DNA of 64,000 nucleotides from Mimachlamys varia. Its lineage: Eukaryota; Mollusca; Bivalvia; Pectinida; Pectinidae. Each line of letters opens with the position of its first letter. Positions within the stretch are counted from its first letter, which is position 1. This document shows positions 31,809 through 43,900 of the stretch, one piece after another. The position numbers and the translations under genes were made by a program. The notes beneath the pieces are model-generated. The model searched no databases. It had not been told where the DNA came from and was given only the letters and a program-made list of their open reading frames with translations. The DNA is taken from the NCBI GenBank assembly GCA_947623455.1, contig OX392527.1:47784401-47848400 (forward strand), in the 5' to 3' direction.

Positions 31809-32384
31809 TAAGGGCATTGAAAAAAGACCAAAATAACCTGTTATAAAAGCGCCCACGAAGGGACTATGGCAATATTGACAAAAAAAATACTCAGCGATCT
31901 TTATAGCCATTGAGGGGGTATTTGTTGTCGAAAATCTGAACCCTCCAAAAGTATAATATTACTCTAAGCATCTAAGTTTACATAGGGGGATCCAGGATTT
32001 CGGGGTTGGGGGGGGGGGGGCGTACATTTTTTTCTGGAATGAAATTTTGTGTATAGGTCATCTCATCCACAGCGAGTTCTCAACAGCATATCTAAATAGC
32101 AAATTTGATGTATATATATATACATATACGAGGAGTATTCAAAAACATTTGCAAACGCACTGTACTCTCGAACTGTAAACTCGAGTATCACATGCATACA
32201 TAATTTACGTGCATAAAAAACCAGTACGAATTGGTTCACCGCTCATCGCTGTATTATGTACATAAATTTCATTGGAATCCACAGCCCGGTTTCCTTGTTT
32301 TCAAGTGTGAATATAGGCCGTGTGTTGAAAATGATAGAAAACGAATAGAAAATCGCTGAAACAGGGGCCGCTGTAAGGTGGGAT

Positions 32385-32830
32385 TGAGAATACCAAAGCG
32401 TCAACATAACCATAATCCGAACTAAAACGCGAAGCAAAATAGGGACAAAGGAAAGATTTACATGGAGACCCTCGTAAAAGTACAAGAGAATAAGACCAGC
32501 TGTGCCGGAAGAGTAAGTGTCTTCTGATTGAACATCCGACGACACCCGCCATGTAAATCTTTGTCACATCCAAGTGAACTTCAATTCTTAAAAATGAGAA
32601 CCTAGTCATCCTCAATCACAACAAGTAAGCACATTAATAAGCAAACTCAAAAATATCCATATTCATATCACACAAAGATTTCTCGATGAGATCAAGATGG
32701 CGACCATAAAATTTGCCAATAGTCTTCATCAACCTGCATCTCTCGAATCCCTGTGCCTTAAGTTTGTTCGTCAGCAGCTGACATCTTTCACGAATTTCTC
32801 TACATTCAGAGCAAGGCATTAAATGGGCCA
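32385..32830 (-). pseudogene. Retroelement C-terminal fragment with 3' tail
   Basis: Antisense copy. The frame at 32634-32831 keeps REIRERCQLLTNKL and FYGRHLDLIEK; the tail extends to about 32385. Confidence 0.75.
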
Positions 32831-33030
32831 AAAACTAGCTTTTACAAAGTCTCGGGTACCTGTCGTTACTGTAGAGCGGAATGACCACTTAATTATTTCT
32901 GAAAAACCGCTTTTTGAAAGTTTTTTCTCATAGTTTACAAATCAGTTTTCCTCTTTTATTTTAAACACAATGAAAAAAATATTTAGCAACCAAAATGTCC
33001 GTCATTCAATGGCTGATGTTTTTGAACCCA

Positions 33031-33215
33031 CAGGGACCTGATAATTTGTTACAGCTAGTTTCGCACCTAAACTACAATGCTTTGAGTAATTTTACACTTT
33101 TGGGGGGTTTAGATCAATTTTCCATAAAAATGCCCCCTCAATGGTCATAAGGCTATTAAGGCTAAATACCTTAGTTTAGGTCCAAAACTAGTTGTAACAA
33201 ATTCTCATGTCCCTG
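33031..33215. mobile_element. 185-bp foldback element with CAGGGAC ends
   Basis: Ends CAGGGACCTGATAATTTG and, inverted, CAGGGACATGAGAATTTG, with AGTTTTGGACCTAAACTA on both arms. Target duplication not clear. A diverged relative covers about 50645-50985 in RAD54B intron 7. Confidence 0.7.
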
Positions 33216-33289
33216 TATTCAAACCCTTTAGCGGCACGAAGAACCACGTTGCACCTCCACTCAGCTAGCAGTAAACCAGGGGAGGTAAT

Positions 33290-33360
33290 TCAGACCACTT
33301 CCTGTATACAAAATGGCGGCAGTTGTAAAAATTTCATTGGTAAACAATCTCAGCACACAG
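33290..33360 (+). promoter_or_regulatory. RAD54B: Probable RAD54B promoter and non-coding first exon
   Basis: ACTTCCTG (ETS-type site) is followed 7 bases later by AAAATGGCGGC, the YY1 consensus often found at transcription starts of housekeeping genes. A donor CACACAG|GTATTG lies at 33360/33361. The coding exon of RAD54B has an acceptor (TTTCTTTTCCAG at 34824) 61 bp before its ATG, so an upstream non-coding exon is required. The ATG here would give 16 codons and then a stop after splicing, so it would act as an upstream open frame. Confidence 0.5.
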
Positions 33361-33517
33361 GTATTGCGTACTATTAACCCTGCAATTCTTTCAAAAAAAC
33401 CCTGAAATGTTTCAATAGGGTATAAAGCGAACTTGTTAAAATATCCAGAGTATTTCTCGGTGTTTAATTTCCGTCCCTGAGTAAACGTAGAGTGATTTTT
33501 GGTGAGTCTGAACACAG

Positions 33518-33579
33518 TGATGATGATGATGATGATGATCATCATCATCATCATCATCGTCGTCGTCGTCATCATCACA
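33518..33579. repeat. Self-complementary (GAT)n/(ATC)n microsatellite
   Basis: About eight GAT units are followed directly by ATC units, then GTC units. The first two blocks form a perfect hairpin. Confidence 0.9.
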
Positions 33580-33699
33580 GGGCTTTTTTTGAGGTCATTT
33601 TGGGGTCGATAATTTGCCCGATTCCCTACTGAAATTATTTCATATTTAAGCCAAATTTACAGTTTACTCCTCAAGAACGGGAGTTGTTCTAGTATATTT

Positions 33700-34510
33700 G
33701 GAAGTTTCTGTATCTGTACGCCGTAGATCCCTGTTAGGTTTTTACACGACGGTAGAGAGAGACGCATGGTTCTGTAGAGCGGTCTTAAAGGCTTCTTCAA
33801 AGCTGGGATGCACAACACTGTCTGGTAAATTGTTCCAGTGCACTGTTGTAATTACTAGTCTCCTGGTGTTATTACATACACGTTTGTTCACAATGTTTGT
33901 GGCGTTAAAATCCTTATATTGTTTTGCCATAATTTGTCTTTGTGTTTTTGCAAATTGTATGATTTGGTTTGTCGGTAATGCCGGTACTAACCCCTCAACC
34001 ACCTTGTACATAAGGATCAGGCGGAGACTGAGTCTTCTGTCTTCTAGTGTTTCCAGTTCTATAGCTCTTTATGCATTCTGGAGATTGATCCAACTTCTCT
34101 ATCTTAATAATTTTTCTTAATAAATCTCACCAATTTGCTTTGTATCCTCTCCAGTTTGTCAATGTCTCGATCCTTTCTGGTACGGATTCCAGATTGTTGC
34201 TCTAATAACTATACTCCATGATTGATCTTACTAGTGAGGTATAAGCCATTTTTCTACAGTGTTCTGGTGCATTTCTTAGGTTTCTTCTTAGGAACCCTAG
34301 TGTGGATGAGGCTTTCTTACTGATGCTATTTATGTGGATATGACATTTCAGGTCTTTGGAGATTTGGAGGCCTAAGTAAGGGTGGTCTTGTAGGATGGTG
34401 TAACTCAGCTGGTAAAATTTTGATTGCCTTTTGTTGACTGGCAGTATATAGCATTTTTTTGCGTTAAATTTCATGCCCCTGTTTGTTTCAAAATGTTTAA
34501 TTTTAAGCTA
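33700..34510 (-). pseudogene. LINE reverse-transcriptase C-terminal fragment
   Basis: Two minus-strand frames, 34202-34474 and 33742-34011, hold the familiar non-LTR order: MKFNAKKC, YLGLQISKDL, HINSISKKASSTLGFLRRNL, YTSLVRSIMEYS, then MYKVVEGLVPALP. The frame between them is shifted and interrupted, so the copy is dead. The pattern fits CR1/Jockey-type LINEs. It lies in the proposed first intron of RAD54B. Confidence 0.85.
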
Positions 34511-34885
34511 AATTCTGGGTGTTAGATACTAATATTCACGTTCAACACACTCTGTCGATTGAGGGATATAGCTGTAAATTAAAGACCTAAGGTCTTTTGA
34601 GGTATTTTTATCATACACTGTACTTCGGATTTTCTTTCCTGAGGGAAAAGACACAAATTAAGTCACATTTAAATAAAGATTAAATCATTAGGTTGATAAT
34701 AAAAGGTTTATTTTTGGAAAAATAAGGTTGTAAAAAAACATGATGTAAAGAGGAACATGATATTAATAAATTAACAGGGTGAAATCCACTGTAATATCTT
34801 TATCTTAGTTTATTTCTTTTCCAGCTGTGAAACTGTCATGCGCTGTTTCCCATTGAATTAAGATTAACACCGTCAGCTTCACAGT

Positions 34886-34984
34886 ATGAGAAGATCTGCC
34901 GCTCCAAGTCAAGGGGGTGTGCCCAAACGGACCAGGTTTATAGCTCCCTTCAAGACTCCAGTCCTGAACAGTAATAATCAGCAA
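34886..34984 (+). CDS. RAD54B: RAD54B first coding exon
   Basis: 33 codons starting MRRSAAPSQ, the same opening as vertebrate RAD54B; donor CAA|GTATGT. The acceptor at 34824 shows that 34825-34885 is 5' untranslated. Confidence 0.93.
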
Positions 34985-37900
34985 GTATGTTGTCTTGAAA
35001 AAGACTAAATTACTGTATTCTCCATAATTAGTGCCCAGAGCGCCTAAAAATCTGGTTCCAATTGGGGGCGCTTACCAGGTGATGTGATACACAAAATGAG
35101 GATCTGAACAGAAAATGTCATTTTTATAAAGTAAATAATTACGATGAATTATTACAAGAATGGTTAGTACTCATGATATGCGAACATTTTGTCATTCATT
35201 TCAGACAAGTTATACACAATGTCATATAACTGATAGTTGTGGGTGTTTTTTCTGTAAACATGTGCACAATGAGGAAGTCGACTATCCGTACAATTAAATA
35301 GAAACATTTATTTGTGTCATGCTTGGTGGGGGTGCTTATATGTTTAATACCTCTGTAGAAGGGGGAGGGGCGCTACAAGTACGGCGAATATGGTAAGTTA
35401 ATTTATGTTTTTTGTTTACTTACTAATGATTAAAACTATTTGAAACCTTTAAATTTAGATTCATTCCTTTTTTGTGGTTGAAGGGCGGAGTGGTTAAGGT
35501 GTCTGACATTCTGCCACCACTAGCCATCCACCTCTGGATTGCAGGTTCCATGCTTACTGTACTTGGTATGGGCAGTTGGTCGGTGCTTTTTCTTAAGGAA
35601 ATCCAGCTTTACTCCATCACTAAATACCTGGCATGTCCTTAAATGACCATAGCTGGTGATAGGAAGTAAAAACAAAATAAACCAAACAAATACTGGGTCA
35701 TAGTGGCCAAGTGGTGAAGGTGTCAGACATTCTGCTACCACTAGCCCTCTACCTCTGGGTTACAGATTCGAGGCTTACATAAGGCAGTTACCAGGTATTA
35801 ACTGATTGTTGTTTGTTTTTCCGCGGGAACTCCAGCTTTCTTTCACCACTAAATCCTGGCATGTCCTTAAATGACCATAGCTGTTGATATCAGCTATATC
35901 ACAAACAAATCAAATCTTTCCATGACAGGCTTATCTCTTGGTACGCTTGCCACTTATGATATTAATGTACCTTGTTATTGGCAGTGTATGCATTTATACA
36001 TGTTTTGATCGGCAAACAGAGCAGTCAACTTTCAGAAATATGAAAGTTTTTACTAAAAAGGTAATGGTATACATTGTAAATGTTGATAACATTACTTGTT
36101 TCAGGATGGGCCAAGCTCAAAACCAAAGCCAGTTGTCTCCACTACTGACCTTCAGCCAGAAACAGATGTGAAATATTCTACAGAAGGGTCCGTATAATTT
36201 CAGAAAGACAGATGGGATTATTGATTAAATGAATAATTAAAAAAATAAAAAAAAAATAAACAAAATGAAATGAAGATATTTTAAGGTTGTTGATTATGTA
36301 ATTGGATAGTTACTGTATGCTGTTACTGATCCAAATACTGTACCTACAATAAAATTGCTGTCAGGTATATTCATATGTTATTAATGGTAACTACCATATA
36401 TACTTTAACATTCACATACAAATAATTTCACAAACGTTATATTAAGTAAGAGGACTTAAGTTTACATGTGTGTTAAGTTTTGTAAATAATTGTTTCTATG
36501 ATGTAATTCACATCAGCTGCCTTACATATTTTGTGCTAACATGAGTGATTGATATGAATTGAAATTTTTTCATAATTGTTGTAAAATGAATGCAGTGATA
36601 AAAATCTCATTAAGTATGTGTAAGGGCTCTTCCAGAATTAACCATATGGGAGCCAACTCAATAATTGATATTTTTGCTCCATTCTGAACAGAAATAAGCA
36701 GCAGATAAAACCAGCAGTTCCTGAACGTGAGCAGCCGTGTCAGGATGTCCGCAAAGTCTCCAAGCCCCACTTTAGGTTACCTTTACAAGTACGCCCATCC
36801 AGTGGAGAAAATCAGGACATTAACAGACCTGAGACACAAGGTAATTACATGTGGTGAAGTTCCCAGAACATCTTGTCATGGAATTGTTGAGCAACTTCTG
36901 TAATGTCCAGCTAGATGTATGAGGGGGAAATACTGTACTGCCTAACTGGCGAGCTAGCTGTTCCAGCCTTTGCCATCATCGGAAACCCACGTGACACTGC
37001 TCTTACGTGTCCAGTGGGCTAGAACAGGCGGAGAATTTTAATGATAGTTATATGCAATACAAACCAACATAGCAGCGGCATCACCTCTGAAGAAAATGTG
37101 GGTTGTGTTTGAACAACATATGGGACAGTAAGTCCTACTGGACATTGACTTCAGGATCATGCCAACAGAAATATACCAATGGTAAATGATCTAACTGAGT
37201 GCTATGAGAAATGACCATTCTGATTGGTCAAAACCTCTGATTAGACTTCTGTTAGGGGGAACGAGATTCTTCATCTGTTCTAGCCCACAGGGCACAAGCA
37301 TAAGGAGCACTGTCACGTGGGTTTCCAACAATGGTTAATTGCTGGTGTGTGTAGCCTCCTCAATCAATGAAACTATTAATACAAAATGTGAAAGTCTGTT
37401 TGTGTGTTGGGTTCTGATGCAAGACTTTCATGTTATTTCAGTATACATTTTAATAGATATTTGATTTGGCTGTTGAAACCTGTTTCTTTTGATATTTAGG
37501 TTGAGAGAAATCTTTTGACTTTCCAGTATGGTCATTTTCGTGTGTATACTTGATCGAAGTTGATCCTATGTATTGTATTATGATGTGTGATTTTAATATC
37601 GGGTAGAAGTGATAAATCTCTGTGCGCATCAATCCCGAGTCCTATACTCATAGAATTTTGAAAGAACCCATTGTATTTTCAGAAATGGTTAAATTTAACA
37701 TTTTGGGACCCATTGCTTTGGCAATACAATGATAAGAATCCATGTAAAAGAATTGTAGATTGATCACTGCCTGGTAGCTAAATTATGACTGATGAGAAAG
37801 CTTGTGTCTTGGATATTCTTGTACATTCCTTTCAGTTTCACCACTGTGATTTATAAATAAGATGTTAAATGATTCATTGATTTCAGAGGCAGCTTCAGGA

Positions 37901-40900
37901 GGACAGACAAAATACCTGAATGTGATGTGGTGTAAAAGATCAAACAAAAAGGTACACTTGTCATTTATCTGTGACGTTGCTGGATCAAACATTCAAATTA
38001 ATGTTTAAAAAAATTGCTAGTTAGTTAGGCTTGTATATATAGTTTCCAATAACTAGTCCATGTTCAGTTTCCTCATATCCGAAAGTTAAAATGTGATTAT
38101 TCATATTATATTTTGACTTGTCAGCAGGGTTCAGTAACTACACAAAATTACCATAAGGATAAAATCTAGAACTTACAAATGCCAAAAAATTAAAACTTTA
38201 TGTTGTATTTTGCATGTTCGCTAAAAATCATGCCTCATGAAATCAAAGATATATTCATTTAATACATCTGAGTATTGCTACAAATTGTGATACTAAAAGC
38301 GTGCATGATGTTTCACTAAGTATATGATGCAAATAAAAGTTTTCTAGTCTAGCACTTTATAAAATTAATATGCTGTTCATTTATTTCTTTACAGCACAAA
38401 AAATGGGAAGGAGATGGTGAGTATTGCATAAATTCACATTTACTGTAGGTACACAAGATTGCATTATTATTGTATTCCCCGCCATGAAATGGCTGGGCAT
38501 ATAGTTTTGCCCTTGGCTGCCATTCTATCTGAATTTCATTTCTGCTCATTTACTATTTAATGAATAGAGATTTAATTTGGTATGTAATTGTTTGACAATA
38601 GAAGATTCTGATTTAAATTCTGGGTTGGCGACAATCTACTTATTTTTCCACAGAATTATGACCAAACTTAACTTTGAAAAATTTAATCAAATGGTATGAC
38701 CAACATTTGAGAACGTTGTTTAACACCAATGGAAATCTGAAAAAAAGATGTCAATAAAAAGTACTTCTCTTTGCTTGTCAGCACTGCTGGGACATTTGTG
38801 TCATACTAACATATCTAGTTTTCATTATGCCCCCGCCATGAAATGGGGGGGTGGGGGGGATATAGTGTTACCCATGTCCGTCCCGGACAAGCATGAAGAA
38901 CATATTTCATATGGGGGAAGGGGGCATTTATTTCTCACAGACATTTCTAGTTTTAAAATAAATATTATTTAACTTTACTCTATTATTTGTGATAATGACT
39001 TTTCAGCTATACTTATCACGAAGGGAAGATCAGTGACACTGCTTGACATGGAAGGAAAAGAGTAAGGACATTTAGCCTTATTATTAGTTATTAAAGCTTT
39101 GTTGGTGTAAATGAATATTATAATTTTAAGAAATAATTTTTTTTCTTTTATAAACTTAGGTCCATCAGAGTAAAAAGATTATATGCTATCAAAGTGGAGA
39201 AACAGAAAATTTGAAAGCAAAGATTGTAGAGAGTTTTATAGAGGATGTTTAATAGCAGATTGGTAAGAGCTTGAGATTTACTGTGTATCACAGACATTTT
39301 ATTTTTATATCAAAGTCATAGTCATTTTCTTGGTACCATTCAATATGTTGATATCATATTTCAATCCATAAGAAAATAGCGTTAAGGTAAAAGTAAGAAA
39401 TGAAACATGTGTTGAACATGTTATAGTTATTTCCTGAAAAAAACCCCAAAAAATCTAATCAGCAGGAATTACACTTAACTTACAGAATCGGTAAATCTTC
39501 AGGCTACAAATCAACGGAGTTAGAAACTCTGAAGGATGATGAAACCCTAGCTGTTGGTGGAAAAGAAATCCAGGTATTAAAATACACACTAGTTTGTTTT
39601 AGGTAATAATGTAATAATGTGTTTATTATACATGTATAAGGTTGATGTTGCCCAGAATTTCCATGAAGTTATTTCATCCCTAATTATGTCCCCCAAACGA
39701 AGTGGGGGGACATATTGTTTTTGCTCGGTTTCTTATTATTATTATTATTCTTATTACAAGCTTTACCGAACATAATCTTACAGTGTACGTGAATGAAGAA
39801 AGTATTTTCGTACAAGTATCAGCTGTACGTTTTTGTTTTTCGAAAGCACTGTCAACTCAACCACACTTCGTCCAACCATGCTCTTCGTCTTCATTGATAG
39901 TGTCGTATTTCTTTTTGTTTGTCAGATGCATCTGTTCCGATCTTTCGTCTCTTTCAGCTTCTTTCTTGTCTAGTCTTAGCTTGTGACTCTGTTTTCGTCA
40001 GCCAATATTGTTTATCGCGGCTACCTGACATTTGCGCTTCCCGTTCTATTTTTATACGAGAAATTTAAATCACGTTATTTTTTTTCGAATCATGTGACCA
40101 CTATCCTGCTCCCGGTTCCGTGCCGATTCGCAAGAAAACATAAGAAATGTTTTTTTAACATAGAAAACGATAATAAAAATATAATTATGGTACTGATGTG
40201 CTTAGTAATAAATCTTGATATTACATAAATATGTTATTGTTTGATAATCTAAACTGTTAAGGTTAAAAAAATTATAGAAAATATTTCATGTCGTACCATG
40301 TTGATATTCCTATAATTAGTCGAATGGCGGCGGCGAAATTGAGCAGACGAACACCAAATTTAGCGGAAAATGCCGTTTTAAGGTACTTTCCGGTTAATTG
40401 ACACAACTGAGACCTTGATTTTTCTTCTTAGAATAACATTTGCCTTCAGAAAACGTATTTCATTTGGAAATTGGTCCAAACACGAGCTAATTATTATTAT
40501 TATGTAAGATTATGTTTTAATTATTATTATTATTATTACAAGCTTTACCGAACATAATCTTACAGTGTACTTGAATGATGAACGTATCAGCTGAAGGTAG
40601 CTACACTAAACACTAATGCAAGAAACGCTGTTCGGCATTACTTCAAATTGGGAGTGGAATGATGGGATAGCATGTTATCTTTGTGTCCGGTTATCTCATC
40701 AGTTGAGAAAACATAACATTTAATGGAATGTTACCAATTTTGACCCTCTAGCTATGTTTCATACACTTTTCGAATATTCAGGAATTTACAAATTTTCATT
40801 TCAGTCCGATCAGCTTTAAGTATCGCCTTTAAATACACTTGCACAAAATTTTTTCGAAGTTTGTGTGTAGTAAGTAGAAATCTGGGTGAATAAGTTTGAA

Positions 40901-43900
40901 AGACAAGTTCATGAGTTGGCATTAAAATGAGGCAACAGAATTACAGAGCCACTGGACTCTTTTTGTTCCTCACATTGCCTGCATTCTGAACCATTCCACA
41001 TATTAAATAAGCCGATATACGCAATATATGTAATTTATGTATGCCAATTTTGATTTACCTTAACCAAACAACCTTGAAACTTGAACTTGTCGAAGACATG
41101 TTAATCCTCTACATGTGTGTGAAGTTGGTGAAAATCCATGAAGAAACAAAGCCACTTCAGTGCTGACAATTATTGTCAAAAATAGCAAGTGACCCTGACC
41201 CGACAACCCTGAAACTTGAACTTGCAACTTGTCAAAGATATTTTAACTCTGTATGTATGAGATTTTGTGGTTTGATAAAAATCCATTTGTAAAGGAAACC
41301 ATTCGAGTGCTGACAATTATTTTCTAAAAATAGCCACAGTGAACTTGACCTTAACCTGATAACCCTAAAACTCGAACTCATCAATGATATTTTGATTTTG
41401 TATTAGTATGTGTAGTTTGATGAAATCCATGAAGAAATGAAGCCACTAGTGCTGACAATGAATTTCTAAAAATAGTGACCTTGACCTTACAACCCTTAAG
41501 ATATTTTGATTTTGTGCAAGTACTGTAAAAGTGAAATTCTTCGTAGTGTGGAAGTTTTCTCTTATATCGCTGCCAATATATTTTCCCAGATGTACATTGT
41601 ATCCACACACGAAAGTGTTTGATACCATTCAATTTCTACAGTGGAAAGAATATGTCACATTGCTAAACAGAAGACTGACAGCACAAACATTCCCACACTG
41701 CTAATAGTTTGGAGGCTGACTAAGCGAACAAGAGCACCGCGAGCGGAGGCATGATATGCCTGTCATACCATATTGGAAGTATAATGGTGTGTAAAAACAA
41801 AAAAAGTTCTGACGTTTTCTACATAATGCCCCAAACTGTATCAAATACGAAGTTCCAAAGGGCCATAACTTTAGTAAATATTGTGAAATCAAACTGTCTT
41901 CCAGGAAAACACAACTTCATGTCATGATGATAAAGCCTAGCGAATTTGAAAGATATCAATTGGAAACTGTAGGAGAAGATCTCCAGACAAATAATAGTTT
42001 ACGACAGAAAGGCATTGTCTAAATAATGCCTATATTTAACTATAAATGCTGTTACGCGAAAAGTTGAAATAACTTAACTAAACCTGTTATAAATGTTAAA
42101 TGTTATAGCTTTTCGAAGGTCCATACCTTTAGAGGAATTGAAAGAAACACAAAAAAGTTCTGACGTTTTCTACTTAATGCCCGAAATTATGTCCAAAAGG
42201 GACATAACCCTCATGAATATTGTCGAATAAAACTGTAAATCAGGAAAACACAACTTAATGTCATGGTGGTCAAGCCTATCAAGTTTTAAAGAAATCGGTT
42301 GAAAACTGTAAGAGAGGATCTCCGGACAAATAAAAGTTTACAACGAACGGACAACACCATTCCATAATACGTCCCTTCATTTTTGACAGGTGTATAAAAA
42401 TTCCACACTCAAATTTGATGGAAAGATGGAAATTCATGAAAGAAAGAAAGAAGTGCTGACAAACTTCAGTGGGCAGACAGATGTATTTGTATTTCTACAC
42501 ACACCCCCCCCCCCCCCCTCCTATATATTTGTACCGATGGGTTTACCTAGTCCTTGAGGTGGCCGAGTGGTTAAGGTGTTCCGACATTCTACCACTAGCC
42601 CTCCAACTCTGAGAACTTGCGAGTTCAAAACCAACGTGAGGCAGTTGCAAGGTACTGACCGTAGTTCGGTGGTTTTTACTCGGGGTACTCAGGCTTTCCT
42701 TCACTTCCAAAACCTCCTTTAATGCCTGGCTGTTAAAAGGACTTAAAACAAAATAAACAAAGCCTCATAACTAGAAATGACTGTGAGACATAAATGCCCC
42801 CCTTCCCCCATATGAAATTAGTTCTACATACTTAAATACTACACATGTGAAGTTTGATGACAATATGATCAGTAGTTATTTAAATAAGCTGGTTACATTA
42901 CCATATGGGAGGGGACAGACATGGATACAATATATGCCCCCCTCCAATTTCATGATGGGGGCATAAAAATCATGTAAACATTGTTTTTGTCAGAAATATG
43001 TCAATGTTTCCCCTGATTTATGAAACTAAGACAGATGATTGAAAGAAAATCCCCTTCAAAGGAGAAGCTGGGTGTTTCAAGCAAAACAATTATTATCAAT
43101 GGGTGTTTTTTCAAAAGTTTTGCACATATATATACATTTAGGTGTCCTCTGTAGCATATTATCATATTGTGACCCGTTTCTTTGTATACAAGGGAGGTAA
43201 TTCACTCTAATTATCTCCCTTTCCACACAAAATGCAATATTCACAAAGAAAACATTATTCAATCAGTCGTAAAGTATTTATTTTTTCAGAATCTGCAAAT
43301 AATACAAGAAGACTTCCTTTCATATAAAAATGATTAATTTTAACTTAACCTTAACCTTGAAATATGGCACAGACCTACGTTATAACATTTTCAAATATAA
43401 TATGCAGTTATATATAGTGTATTCATTTACTCAAAATTATATAATATTTGCACTGAAACTTAATATATGAACAAAAACAGCAGAAATGCTTTTCATTGGA
43501 GTATGAAAGTAAAATCTCTTCTGATGTAACTCCTGGTCTATTGATGACATCATTGCATTAACATTGTCCAATGAGAGTCTTTTAAGCTTGCTTTGCTTCG
43601 GATATCATGGAGAATATCCCTGGATCAAGTTTATCTGAATTGCATATTGTTTACCTTTATTGAGATGTATTTTTGTTTTTTCAGAAAATGTAGACTTCAT
43701 AGCACTGGTGTTATTCCTAATCCAGTCCCTGTGTACCTATGTGATTTAGTTACACTTCCAGGAGAAAGCAAGGCATTTTCATTCACCTAAGAAAAAAGAT
43801 ATTGTCAACATATTGTTTCCAAATTTTCACATATATACATATCTAAAATAGACAATAGACAGCTATACGAATACTTAGCAAATTTATATTGACCTAAGAT

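Noticed and set aside
39160..39262. Possible RAD54B exon between exons 6 and 7
   Set aside because: Exon 6 joins 39486 in phase and matches the family without a gap; the segment has stops in all useful frames.
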